This document shows, in pieces, positions 26,616 to 34,573 of a DNA stretch of 61,222 bases. A model generated the notes under the pieces. It had not been told where the DNA came from. It saw nothing but the letters and a program-made list of their open reading frames with translations, and ran no database searches. A program made the position numbers and the translations under genes. Every line of letters starts with the position of its first letter. Position 1 is the stretch's first letter. The stretch covers positions 1,039,165 to 1,100,386 of the forward strand of contig NZ_QAJL01000002.1 of NCBI RefSeq assembly GCF_003852525.1, written 5' to 3'. The stretch is from Pedobacter sp. KBW06 (lineage in GTDB: Bacteria; Bacteroidota; Bacteroidia; Sphingobacteriales; Sphingobacteriaceae).

Positions 26616-27851
26616 TTATTCAAACTCTGATTTTAATATACTCATCACTTCTTTGATGGTTTCTTCTTCAAGATCGGTACGTTTTACCAACTCATCAATT
26701 GAAAGTGCAAGTACACTTTTTGCGGTATCACAACCGATCGCTTTCAGCTCATCGATGATCCAGCTATCGATTTCATCTGAGAATTCTTCGATATCCACAT
26801 CTTCATCTTCTTCGCCTGCTTCACGATACACATCAATTTCGTAACCGGTTAATTTACCAGCCAGTTTAATGTTGTGCCCACCTCTACCGATAGCCAATGA
26901 AACCTGATCTGGTTTCAGGTATACCGAAGCGTGTTTTGTTTCATCATCTAACTTAATAGAAGTGATTTTAGCCGGACTTAATGCCCTGGTAATGTATAGT
27001 GAAATATTGTTGGTGAAATTGATCACGTCAATATTTTCATTTTTAAGTTCTCTTACGATACCATGTATCCTTGAACCTTTCATACCCACACAAGCACCAA
27101 CCGGATCAATTCTGTCGTCATAAGACTCCACAGCAACTTTTGCTCTTTCTCCCGGTTCACGAACGATTTTCTTAATGGTAATTAAGCCATCAAAAATCTC
27201 AGGAACCTCAATTTCGAACAAACGTTGTAAGAACTCAGGGGCAATCCTTGAAATGATAATTTTTGGAGTAGCATTTACCATGTCTACTTTTAGAATTACC
27301 GCACGGACAGTATCACCTTTTTTGAAGTAATCGGCAGGGATCTGTTCAGTTTTAGGCATCATCAACTCATTGCCTTCATCATCCAGTACCAAAGTTTCTT
27401 TTTTCCAAACCTGGTAAACTTCTCCCGTTACAATCTCTCCAACCCTATCCTTATATTTTTTAAAGATCTCGTCTTTCTCTAATTCCAATACTTTAGAAAC
27501 AAGCGTCTGACGTGCAGCTAATATCGCTCTACGGCCGAAGCTTTCTAAAGTGATCTGCTCAATGTAGTCGTCGCCAACTTCCATATCAGCATCCAAAAGC
27601 TTTACTTCAGCAAGTTCGATTTCCAGGTCATCATCTTCAGAAAAACCATCCTCCATCACTTTTCTTGTACGCCAGATTTCCAAATCTCCGTTGTCCGGGT
27701 TAACGATTACGTCACAATTCTCATCAGTACCGTATTTTTTACGCAACATACTGCGGAATACCTCTTCCAGCACACTAATCACTGTAGGACGGTCGATGTT
27801 CTTGAACTCTTTGAATTCCTGAAATGAATCGATTAAATTAATATTGCTCAT
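26616..27851 (-). CDS. nusA: Transcription termination/antitermination factor NusA
   Basis: 411 residues: N-terminal RNA-polymerase-binding domain (1-125), S1 domain (about 130-200), two KH domains (about 215-350, with VGACVGMKGSRI and SLAIGRGGHNIKLA), then a short acidic region and one helical repeat at the end (SIDELVKRTDLEE). NusA binds RNAP and nascent RNA to tune pausing and termination. Two nt downstream of rimP, so translation is coupled. Confidence 0.97.
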   Translation of the reverse strand: MSNINLIDSFQEFKEFKNIDRPTVISVLEEVFRSMLRKKYGTDENCDVIVNPDNGDLEIWRTRKVMEDGFSEDDDLEIELAEVKLLDADMEVGDDYIEQITLESFGRRAILAARQTLVSKVLELEKDEIFKKYKDRVGEIVTGEVYQVWKKETLVLDDEGNELMMPKTEQIPADYFKKGDTVRAVILKVDMVNATPKIIISRIAPEFLQRLFEIEVPEIFDGLITIKKIVREPGERAKVAVESYDDRIDPVGACVGMKGSRIHGIVRELKNENIDVINFTNNISLYITRALSPAKITSIKLDDETKHASVYLKPDQVSLAIGRGGHNIKLAGKLTGYEIDVYREAGEEDEDVDIEEFSDEIDSWIIDELKAIGCDTAKSVLALSIDELVKRTDLEEETIKEVMSILKSEFE

Positions 27852-27853
27852 TT

Positions 27854-28318
27854 TTATTTAAATGAAATTAAAACCTTTGTTTCTGTTATATTACTAAAGT
27901 CGATACTGGTTTCAACCAGTTGCGCCTTTTTACCTTTTTCTTTAACCTTCGCTTCGATGGTTATGCTCTGATCTTCTACAGAAAGCAGCTTCCCTTCCTT
28001 AATTTCCCCACCATTCAGCTTAACACTTAATTCCCTGCCAATATTTTTTGTATACTGTCTCTGAAGTTTAAGCGGTTCACCTACACCGGGAGAAGAAACT
28101 TCTAAATTATACGCTTTTTCAATCGTATTTTCTTCTTCCAGATGGAAGCCCACATGTCTGCTGATTGCGGCACAATCCTGAATACTGATTCCCTCATCGC
28201 CATCGACATGAATAATAAGCTTATTGTTTGGAAGCATTTTTACCTCAACCAAAAACAACTCCGGCCTATCCGAAATTTTCTCTTCAACTAACGCTGTAAC
28301 TCTTTTTTCTACCTGCAT
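27854..28318 (-). CDS. rimP: Ribosome maturation factor RimP
   Basis: 154 residues from the ATG at 28318; a TTG two codons upstream opens the frame but is less likely. N-terminal alpha/beta domain with HVDGDEGISIQDCAAISRHV and LEVSSPGVGEPLK, the most conserved RimP segment, and a C-terminal SH3-like barrel. Assists 30S assembly. First gene of the conserved rimP-nusA-infB operon. A terminator-like hairpin in its leader may attenuate it. Confidence 0.95.
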   Translation of the reverse strand: MQVEKRVTALVEEKISDRPELFLVEVKMLPNNKLIIHVDGDEGISIQDCAAISRHVGFHLEEENTIEKAYNLEVSSPGVGEPLKLQRQYTKNIGRELSVKLNGGEIKEGKLLSVEDQSITIEAKVKEKGKKAQLVETSIDFSNITETKVLISFK

Positions 28319-28341
28319 AACCAATTTCCAAATAAAAGAAA

Positions 28342-28363
28342 AGAGGGGACCTCTGCCCCCTCT
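28342..28363 (-). promoter_or_regulatory. Terminator-like hairpin in the rimP leader
   Basis: On the - strand AGAGGGG, 8-nt loop, CCCCTCT, then TTTCTTTTATTT: the form of an intrinsic terminator. It lies between the TATCTTTG promoter element and the rimP ATG (24 nt away). It could end transcripts from the upstream lipoprotein gene, attenuate rimP-nusA-infB, or both. Confidence 0.55.
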
Positions 28364-28381
28364 TGCCCTCTATTACAAATG

Positions 28382-28389
28382 CAAAGATA
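28382..28389 (-). promoter_or_regulatory. rimP-nusA-infB promoter, -7 element
   Basis: TATCTTTG on the - strand is an exact match to TAnnTTTG, 64 nt before rimP. A TTTTG 13 nt further upstream is closer than the usual 18-21 nt. Confidence 0.5.
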
Positions 28390-28511
28390 TGAAATATTTT
28401 TTCAAAATAAAAATGAGAAACATCTTATGTGCAATGTATGTGCAACTTTTTCAACAAGATACACCTGAAGAGCAGGGGACACTTCCATCTGCGCAGCAGC
28501 AAAACTATCGT

Positions 28512-28946
28512 TTACCTCGTTAAGAATTTTTGCTGGGGCTTAATGCTATAACTAACTTTTCCTTTGACCACCTCTTCGACACCGCCAAAACGAATGTTTA
28601 AATGGGTAATCACCAGATAATCACGCCCTTTCACGAAAGACGCTACAGGAACGAACACGATATTGCTATCCGTCAGCATCACCTTTCCTGCGATTGGCTC
28701 CTCCCTGATGGCAGAATCCTTTTCTGAAGGAGTCTGAAGAACAGAGATCATCTCATTCAGGGTAGAATCTCCTTTATCACTGTTTTTAAGCTCCAGCAAT
28801 CCCCTCGGGTCAATGTGACTAATTACAATTTTTGTACTGTCCGAAGAAAAATCTATGGAAAGTGGCTTATTATTTGCATTGGAACAGGCAAAAAACAAAC
28901 TCATGGAGCACATTGCCCCTGTCAGCTTTACAAAACATTTTAACAT
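28512..28946 (-). CDS. Hypothetical lipoprotein
   Basis: 144 residues; lipoprotein signal with C21 (SLFFAC). The mature part has alternating strand-length segments, including HIDPRGLLELKNS and VKGRDYLVITHLNIRFGG, and reads like a small extracytoplasmic beta domain. I do not recognise the family. It stands alone on the - strand, 18 nt from the divergent holin-like gene and 193 nt upstream of rimP, with no convincing promoter element of its own. Confidence 0.72.
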   Translation of the reverse strand: MLKCFVKLTGAMCSMSLFFACSNANNKPLSIDFSSDSTKIVISHIDPRGLLELKNSDKGDSTLNEMISVLQTPSEKDSAIREEPIAGKVMLTDSNIVFVPVASFVKGRDYLVITHLNIRFGGVEEVVKGKVSYSIKPQQKFLTR

Positions 28947-28964
28947 ACCACTAAATTAAACATT

Positions 28965-29312
28965 ATGAGACTCATTGTAGAAATTTTATTATTAGGACTT
29001 GCTGTATTCCTGGGCGCAAAACTCATTCCGGGTGTTCATGTAGACAGCTATTGGGCTGCCATTGTCGCCGCAGTACTCATTTCACTGGCCAATGCAACCA
29101 TTGGAACGATCTTACGCATTTTCACCTTTCCCATCAATTTTCTTACACTCGGCCTGGTATCTTTTATTATTACCGTGCTGATGATTCTATTGGTAGACAA
29201 TATGATGAGCAGCTTTAATACCAGTGGATTTTGGGCAGCTGCATTTCTTGCAATTGTAGTCGCTTTAATTAAAGCTGTATTTGGCTCAATTGCGGGAACA
29301 GAAAAGGACTAA
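28965..29312 (+). CDS. Phage holin 4-like integral membrane protein
   Basis: 115 residues, almost entirely four hydrophobic helices (starting MRLIVEILLLGLAVFLGAKL). The pattern, with LIPGVHVDSYWAAIVAA and FPINFLTLGLVSF, is that of the Phage_holin_4_2 family (the YvlD/PF04020 type), chromosomal membrane proteins found in many bacteria. No lysis or phage gene is nearby, so a prophage origin is not supported. Function is unknown to me. Directly followed by the folded element at 29313. Confidence 0.82.
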   Translation: MRLIVEILLLGLAVFLGAKLIPGVHVDSYWAAIVAAVLISLANATIGTILRIFTFPINFLTLGLVSFIITVLMILLVDNMMSSFNTSGFWAAAFLAIVVALIKAVFGSIAGTEKD

Positions 29313-29416
29313 ACTGCTTCGTATGAAGCCAGGATAGAACACGGATAGAACAGGGACAAAATGCGTGTTTGATCCGAGATTAATTCTAGGCTCATTGCTC
29401 TTCATTCCGAAGCAGT
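29313..29416. ncRNA. Candidate structured RNA or MITE-like nested inverted repeat
   Basis: Three colinear pairs of arms nest inside one another: ACTGCTTCG (29313) with CGAAGCAGT (29408-29416); ATGAAGCC (29323) with GGCTCAT (29389); and GGAT-ag-AACACG (29332) with CGTGTT-tg-ATCC (29364-29375). The loop includes a second copy of GGATAGAACA. No reading frame is evident. The fold begins at the base after the holin-like stop codon, so it could be a 3'-UTR RNA, an independent small RNA, or a remnant of a miniature transposable element. No target-site duplication was recognised. Confidence 0.5.
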
Positions 29417-29460
29417 CTCCGGATAGCGCAGGCTTCCTCCGCAAACGTGTTTATTAACAT

Positions 29461-29500
29461 AAAAAAGCGGGCAACCTTAATCAGGATTGCCCGCTTTTTT
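29461..29500. terminator. Bidirectional terminator between holin-like gene and acyl-CoA dehydrogenase
   Basis: A perfect 14-bp stem (AAAAAAGCGGGCAA with its complement) encloses a short loop in which CC/GG can extend it. T-runs follow on both strands, so it can end both convergent transcripts. Confidence 0.9.
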
Positions 29501-29515
29501 ATGAAGCTTAAATTT

Positions 29516-30655
29516 TTATTTTAAAATCTCTCTTGAGATCACCATTTTCTGAATTTCTGTAGTTCCTTCATAGATCTGAGTAATCTTAGCATCACGCATC
29601 AATCGCTCCACATGGTATTCCTTAACAAAGCCATAGCCACCGTGGATCTGAACAGCCTCTACGGTAACATCCATTGCCACCTTCGAAGCATACAATTTTG
29701 CCATAGAACCTGCTAAAGTATAAGGAAGTCCCTGATCTTTCAGCCAGGCTGCTTTATAAACCAGCAAACGTGCAGCTTCAATGGTTGTCGCCATATCTGC
29801 CAGTTTAAACGCTATCGCCTGATGTTCCGAAATCGCTTTACCAAAAGATTTGCGTTGTTTGGAATATTCCAAAGCCAGTTCATAGGCACCTGCAGCAATT
29901 CCAAGAGCCTGCGCAGCGATCCCTATACGGCCACCCTCCAGGGTTTTCATAGCAAATTTAAAACCGAAACCATCTTCTCCGATCCTGTTTTCTTTAGGAA
30001 CCTTCACGTCATTAAACATCAGTGAATGTGTGTCAGAACCACGGATACCCATTTTATTTTCCTTTGGCCCAATCGTAAAACCTTCCATTCCCTTTTCCAC
30101 AATAAAGGCATTGATCCCTCTGTGTTTCAAGGCGCGGTCGGTCTGCGCAATCACCAGGTAAGTAGAAGCTGTACTTCCGTTGGTAATCCAGTTTTTCGTA
30201 CCATTCAGCAAATAGTAATCGCCTTTATCTTCAGCTGTAGTCTGCTGTGAAGTTGCGTCTGATCCAGCCTCAGGCTCTGATAAACAGAAAGCACCGATCT
30301 TTTCACCGGAAGCCAATGGTTTCAGGTATTTTTCTTTTTGAAATTCTGATCCATATGACTCCAGGCCATAACATACCAATGAATTATTGACGGAAACAAC
30401 CACAGAAGCAGAAGCATCTATTTTGGATAGTTCTTCCATCACCAGGACATAAGATAACGCGTCTAAACCGCTACCGTTATATTTTTCTGAAACCATCATT
30501 CCCAAAAAGCCCAACTCGCCAAGTTTTTTCACTTGCTCAGCAGGAAATTTCTGGTGCTCATCTCTCTCGATAACTCCAGGCTTAAGTTCATTCTGTGCGA
30601 AATCCCTTGCAGCCTGCTGGATCATCAATTGTTCTTCACTTAATTGAAATAGCAT
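29516..30655 (-). CDS. Acyl-CoA dehydrogenase
   Basis: 379 residues, standard length for short-chain acyl-CoA dehydrogenases. FAD enzyme; first oxidation of beta-oxidation or branched-chain degradation. Seen: FCLSEPEAGSDATS and NGTKNWITNG (acyl-CoA and FAD sites), QIHGGYGFVKEYHVERLMRD and the catalytic-base glutamate in IYEGTTEIQ. Substrate chain length is not predictable. Monocistronic, with the TAAATTTG element 29 nt upstream and a strong terminator downstream. Confidence 0.94.
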   Translation of the reverse strand: MLFQLSEEQLMIQQAARDFAQNELKPGVIERDEHQKFPAEQVKKLGELGFLGMMVSEKYNGSGLDALSYVLVMEELSKIDASASVVVSVNNSLVCYGLESYGSEFQKEKYLKPLASGEKIGAFCLSEPEAGSDATSQQTTAEDKGDYYLLNGTKNWITNGSTASTYLVIAQTDRALKHRGINAFIVEKGMEGFTIGPKENKMGIRGSDTHSLMFNDVKVPKENRIGEDGFGFKFAMKTLEGGRIGIAAQALGIAAGAYELALEYSKQRKSFGKAISEHQAIAFKLADMATTIEAARLLVYKAAWLKDQGLPYTLAGSMAKLYASKVAMDVTVEAVQIHGGYGFVKEYHVERLMRDAKITQIYEGTTEIQKMVISREILK

Positions 30656-30684
30656 AATTATATAGATAAAAAAATACGTACGGC

Positions 30685-30692
30685 CAAATTTA
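30685..30692 (-). promoter_or_regulatory. Acyl-CoA dehydrogenase promoter, -7 element
   Basis: TAAATTTG on the - strand, exact TAnnTTTG, leaving a leader of about 25 nt. No TTG at the -33 position. Confidence 0.5.
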
Positions 30693-30753
30693 GTATTTCT
30701 ACGTCATTATTACTATGGCTGCATAGCATTATTTTATACAATATAGGTTGCTG

Positions 30754-31104
30754 CTATTTTAAAAGGTGATTATTGTCGTCAGGGAAAACCAGAATGGGAT
30801 GATATTTCTTCGCCTCTTCAATTGGCAGGGATCCGTAAGACATAATGATCAGGATGTCACCAACCTGAACCTTTCTGGCAGTAGCTCCGTTTAAACAAAT
30901 TGTCCCGGTTCCACGTTCACCTTTGATCACATAGGTTTCAAAACGTTCTCCATTATTGTTATTTACGATCTGCACCTTTTCATTGGCGATAATCTGGGCA
31001 GCGTCCATCAGATCTTCATCTATGGTAATGCTTCCAACGTAATGTAATTCGGCCTGTGTTACTTTAACACGGTGTATTTTCGATTTTAATATCTCGATAA
31101 TCAT
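30754..31104 (-). CDS. panD: Aspartate 1-decarboxylase precursor
   Basis: 116 residues. Makes beta-alanine for pantothenate. The pro-enzyme cleaves itself at Gly24-Ser25 to create the pyruvoyl group; that GS is seen in LHYVGSITID with serine exactly at 25, which also fixes the start codon. Further family residues: KVQIVNNNNGERFETYVI and CLNGATARKVQVGD. Follows panC by 44 nt, but a promoter element only 4 nt from its ATG suggests its own, leaderless transcript as well. Confidence 0.97.
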   Translation of the reverse strand: MIIEILKSKIHRVKVTQAELHYVGSITIDEDLMDAAQIIANEKVQIVNNNNGERFETYVIKGERGTGTICLNGATARKVQVGDILIIMSYGSLPIEEAKKYHPILVFPDDNNHLLK

Positions 31105-31108
31105 AATA

Positions 31109-31116
31109 CAAAGTTA
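31109..31116 (-). promoter_or_regulatory. panD promoter, -7 element
   Basis: TAACTTTG on the - strand, followed by 4 nt and the panD ATG. Transcription would start at or beside the A of the ATG. The -33 region has no TTG. Confidence 0.5.
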
Positions 31117-31148
31117 AAACTTTTGGGTTATTATAATATAGTGGTTTG

Positions 31149-31988
31149 TCAGTTGAGGAGCATATTATCTATTAGCCTCGTCTGACCTACCTTTGCCGCT
31201 ACTAAAGCCACAAGATCAGATTGATTTTTATTATTTTCTGGAAGGAGTGTTTTCCCGTTTGCGATCGTAAAATAGTCCAGCTCAACCCCCGATACCGCTG
31301 AGATCATGTCTTTTGCTTCTTCAAGGAGTTCCAGAATTGTCTTTTCTTCAAAATGATCCTTTACATAGCTGAGCGCCTTACTCAGTACCAATGCATTTTT
31401 ACGGTCCGCTTCGTTTAAATGGATATTTCTGGAACTCATGGCCAGGCCATCTTCTTCCCTGATGATGGGACAGGAAATGATCTGCACAGGAAGTTTAAAA
31501 TAAGCCACCATGGTTTCTATCATCAGCACTTGCTGAAAGTCCTTTTGCCCGAAGAAAGCAACATCCGGATTTACGGCATCAAAAAGTTTTTTTACGATCT
31601 GGGTAACCCCCTGATAATGCCCTTTTCGGAACTCTCCTTCCAGCAGAAACTCTGCCGGTCCGAGGTCTATATGCCAGTGTTCCATTCCCGGATACATCTC
31701 TTTTACCGAGGGCATAAACACCACATCACATCCTGCTTCGCGAAGCATTTGCATGTCGTGCTCCAGGGGACGCGGATATTTTTCCAGGTCTTTAGGATCG
31801 GTAAATTGTGTTGGATTTACAAAAATACTGCAAACCACCACATCCGCATATTGCTGGGCAATATTGATGAGTGATACGTGTCCTTTGTGCAATGCACCCA
31901 TTGTAGGCACTAAAGCAATTTTTTGTTGACCCAATTTTATTGGTTCAAGCAACGACTTTAACGCTGCGATGGTGTTTATAACTTTCAA
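31149..31988 (-). CDS. panC: Pantothenate synthetase
   Basis: 279 residues. Joins pantoate and beta-alanine with ATP. PTMGALHKGH (28-37) is the ATP-binding HxGH-type motif; FVNPTQF, FGQKDFQQ and the KMSKS-like SSRNIHL are present. TTG start at 31988: an in-frame TAG lies two codons upstream and the N-terminus MKVINTIAAL fits the family, so no ATG is available. Upstream of panD in the same direction, divergent from the GT5-like gene. Confidence 0.96.
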   Translation of the reverse strand: MKVINTIAALKSLLEPIKLGQQKIALVPTMGALHKGHVSLINIAQQYADVVVCSIFVNPTQFTDPKDLEKYPRPLEHDMQMLREAGCDVVFMPSVKEMYPGMEHWHIDLGPAEFLLEGEFRKGHYQGVTQIVKKLFDAVNPDVAFFGQKDFQQVLMIETMVAYFKLPVQIISCPIIREEDGLAMSSRNIHLNEADRKNALVLSKALSYVKDHFEEKTILELLEEAKDMISAVSGVELDYFTIANGKTLLPENNKNQSDLVALVAAKVGQTRLIDNMLLN

Positions 31989-32060
31989 ACTAGCCTATAA
32001 AATTTCAAAGGGCAAAGTTGGTTATTTATCTATTCCAAACAAAACATCTTGCCTATATAA

Positions 32061-32091
32061 TTGATAAATGTTATTATTTTGCTTACCTTTG
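32061..32091 (+). promoter_or_regulatory. Promoter of the GT5-like gene
   Basis: TTG (32061-32063), 20 nt, TACCTTTG (32084-32091): complete Bacteroidota promoter. Transcription would start near 32096, so the longer reading frame opening at 32068 is not translated from its first codon. Confidence 0.75.
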
Positions 32092-32136
32092 CCCCTTGAT
32101 AATCTTTTCTTTAACATAAATTTTTATTTACAGAAT

Positions 32137-32967
32137 ATGGAGATGGCAAAAACGAAGCTACTGATTGTTACACACGAGATGTCGCCTTTCCTTGAACTCA
32201 CAAAAATTTCAGAAATAACCCGTCAACTACCTCAGGCAATGCAGGACAAAGGATTTGAAATCCGCATTTTGATGCCTAGGTTCGGGAATATTAATGAAAG
32301 AAGGAACAGATTGCACGAAGTAATACGTCTTTCAGGAATGAACATTATCATCGATGATAATGACAACCCTTTAATCATTAAAGTTGCTTCTATCCCGGCT
32401 GCCCGTATGCAGGTATACTTCCTGGATAATGAAGATTATTTCCAACGCAAATACGTTTTTAGAGACAAGGAAGACAAGTTCTATGCTGACAATGACGAAA
32501 GAACAATCTTCTTTTGCAAAGGCGCATTGGAAACGGTAAAAAAATTAGGCTGGGCGCCAGACATCGTGCACTGTCATGGATGGATGACCGCTTTAGTCCC
32601 GGCTTACATTAAAACTTCTTATAAGAATGATCCTACTTTCAAGAATTCTAAAGTAGTATATTCGATCTATGAGAATTGTTTTACAGAAAAACTTCATGCA
32701 GATCTTCATAAAAAGGCTGTAATGAATGCCATGACGCTTGAGGATACGAAAGTATTTGAAAATGCGGACTGTAACACCTTACATATCGGAGCGATAACTT
32801 ACTCTGACGCAGTGGTATTAGCGAACGAAAACATCGATAGTAATGTGTTAAAATTTGTTAAAGATTCTAATAAACCAACTTTAGCTTATAATTTAACCGA
32901 CGATTTCGAAAACTTCTACGCTTTATATGAGGAGATTTCGGATGAAGAATTGGTTTCAATAGCATAA
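32137..32967 (+). CDS. Glycogen/starch synthase-type N-terminal domain protein
   Basis: 276 residues from the ATG at 32137. It matches the N-domain of GT5 glycogen synthases: KLLIVTHEMSPFLELTKISEI with a T-K in place of the usual K-x-G-G ADP-glucose motif, then PDIVHCHGWMTALVPAYIK. Glycogen synthases have about 480 residues; the C-terminal Rossmann half that binds the nucleotide is absent, so classical catalysis is unlikely. Short versions next to panC/panD occur in other Bacteroidota by my recollection. Role unknown; possibly regulatory or acting with another subunit. Confidence 0.8.
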   Translation: MEMAKTKLLIVTHEMSPFLELTKISEITRQLPQAMQDKGFEIRILMPRFGNINERRNRLHEVIRLSGMNIIIDDNDNPLIIKVASIPAARMQVYFLDNEDYFQRKYVFRDKEDKFYADNDERTIFFCKGALETVKKLGWAPDIVHCHGWMTALVPAYIKTSYKNDPTFKNSKVVYSIYENCFTEKLHADLHKKAVMNAMTLEDTKVFENADCNTLHIGAITYSDAVVLANENIDSNVLKFVKDSNKPTLAYNLTDDFENFYALYEEISDEELVSIA

Positions 32968-32990
32968 ACTCAGGTATTATTAACTTAAAT

Positions 32991-34499
32991 ATGAAATTTT
33001 CAAAACAAGACTTATTAACCATGTTGATAGGTCTTTTTCTTTTTTCTTCTTGTAAAGATCCCAATACCATAGGTTTGGGGCAGGAAGATTCTGCCATTAA
33101 GGGGGACCTGTATGACAATACTACAGTCACTTCCCAAACGCAACTGGATGATGCAGTCAGCACAGCAAATCTGGAGCGCTACCCTGTAGGCTTTATGACC
33201 GATCCTGTTTTTGGAGAGACTTTGGCAGGTACAGCAATGGTGGTTAATGCTCCGGGCACAAGCTCAGGTTCAACAGCAACGGGCAAATACAGATTTGGTA
33301 AAAATGCAGAACTGGATTCCGCAGTATTGATTCTAGGTTATGCGAAGGTCAGCTCAGGCAGCTCGGTGATTACTCCGTTTTATGGTGATTCGACACAAAC
33401 TTACACCGTCACTGTAGGCCAGATGACCAGGGACATCACACACGAACATACCTTCCTCAGCTCTACAGAATGGGGCAAAGATGCGAATGAAATTTTAGGT
33501 ACACTGGTGACCAACGATAAAAATCAGCCTCAGGGTGCTGTTTACATAAAACCCTTAACACCTTTTAAAGTGACCGAAATTGTTGCAGGCAAACCCGACA
33601 CCCTAAGAAGTGTGGTTCCTCAGCTAAGGATCCGCTTAAATACGGCTTTGATTCAAAGCAAGATTGTTAAAATGGATACTCTTGCTTTTGACAAAAACAA
33701 CTTATTCACTGATAAATTCAGAGGGCTATATGTCAGCGCAAAAGCGACAGGAAAAGGCGGAATGATATTTTTCAATTTTGCGGATACCACCTCAAGATTG
33801 CAGCTTTACTATAAAAGAGATGGCAAAACTTTGAACACCAGAGATACAGCTTCTGTAATTTTCCCAATCAGACAAGGTATCTCACCAGTCCTGTCCTATG
33901 TAAAGCACACCTATACTAATCCGGACATTAAAGCACAACTGCAGGACAATTCAGGTAAGCAATTTGAGCAAACCTACCTACAGGCACTATCAGGTCTGAG
34001 GAATAAGGTTAGCTTTAATTTCGATGATTTTAAAGCAAAACTGGGAGGTGCTAAAGTAGCGATCAATAAAGCTGAACTTGTTGTAGACGTTACGCCAGAT
34101 GGCGATGCACATTTCAAACCGGCACAAAGACTCAGACTCTACATTTATGATGTGGCTGGTCAGCGTGTAAAAGTTTCAGACAACAACCCTGGTTCACAGA
34201 GCAACCCTAACGGTGATGCAAGAGGAGTTAGTGACATTGAATTTGGTGGATATTTTGATTCGGTAAACAGCCGTTACGTCTTTACATTGACGAGTTATGT
34301 TCAGGATCTTGTGAGTGGCAAAATTAAAGATTACGGAACGTTCCTGTCACCCGCACCACTGATCTATCCTTCTGGCGGATCTCCTTTAGATCCATTGGCA
34401 ACGACAGCAGAACGGTCAATATTAGTCGGCCCTAAAAAAGATGCAGCACCGGCAACAAAGAGGATGAAACTAAATATCTTCTATACCAAACTGAAATAA
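32991..34499 (+). CDS. DUF4270 lipoprotein
   Basis: 502 residues with a lipoprotein signal (C21, FLFSSC). Bacteroidota-specific DUF4270: after the lipobox comes DPNTIGLGQ, then a long beta-rich region with repeated strand pairs and the C-terminal segment RMKLNIFYTKLK. Probably outer-membrane-attached. No function is known to me. It follows the GT5-like gene by 23 nt and precedes glmS, separated from it by a terminator-like hairpin. Confidence 0.9.
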   Translation: MKFSKQDLLTMLIGLFLFSSCKDPNTIGLGQEDSAIKGDLYDNTTVTSQTQLDDAVSTANLERYPVGFMTDPVFGETLAGTAMVVNAPGTSSGSTATGKYRFGKNAELDSAVLILGYAKVSSGSSVITPFYGDSTQTYTVTVGQMTRDITHEHTFLSSTEWGKDANEILGTLVTNDKNQPQGAVYIKPLTPFKVTEIVAGKPDTLRSVVPQLRIRLNTALIQSKIVKMDTLAFDKNNLFTDKFRGLYVSAKATGKGGMIFFNFADTTSRLQLYYKRDGKTLNTRDTASVIFPIRQGISPVLSYVKHTYTNPDIKAQLQDNSGKQFEQTYLQALSGLRNKVSFNFDDFKAKLGGAKVAINKAELVVDVTPDGDAHFKPAQRLRLYIYDVAGQRVKVSDNNPGSQSNPNGDARGVSDIEFGGYFDSVNSRYVFTLTSYVQDLVSGKIKDYGTFLSPAPLIYPSGGSPLDPLATTAERSILVGPKKDAAPATKRMKLNIFYTKLK

Positions 34500-34520
34500 T
34501 TTAACAAGAGACTTATTCAT

Positions 34521-34560
34521 ATCCCCCGAGATTCATTAATTTCGGGGGATTTATTTTTTA
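34521..34560 (+). terminator. Terminator-like hairpin in the glmS leader
   Basis: ATCCCCCGA and TCGGGGGAT pair over a short AT-rich loop (34521-34550), followed by TTTATTTTTTA. It is only 24 nt before the glmS ATG and 21 nt after the DUF4270 stop. No TAnnTTTG lies between hairpin and ATG, so glmS needs read-through or a promoter upstream of it. Confidence 0.8.
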
Positions 34561-34573
34561 AAACATAATTTTT

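Noticed and set aside
26535..26622. Two direct copies of TAACGTTTATTC around the nusA-infB gap
   Set aside because: One overlaps the nusA stop codon; AT-rich 12-mers can recur by chance. Not enough to claim a binding site.
28965..29312. Prophage remnant suggested by a holin-like gene
   Set aside because: The family is mostly chromosomal; no other phage gene, integrase or attachment site is near.
29330..29353. CRISPR-like direct repeat
   Set aside because: Only two adjacent copies of about 10 nt, no spacers and no cas genes.
31419..31874. 151-codon frame on the + strand
   Set aside because: Antisense to panC, no promoter and no family character.
34500..34573. glmS ribozyme
   Set aside because: The leader is too short and holds only a simple terminator hairpin; the ribozyme core is absent.
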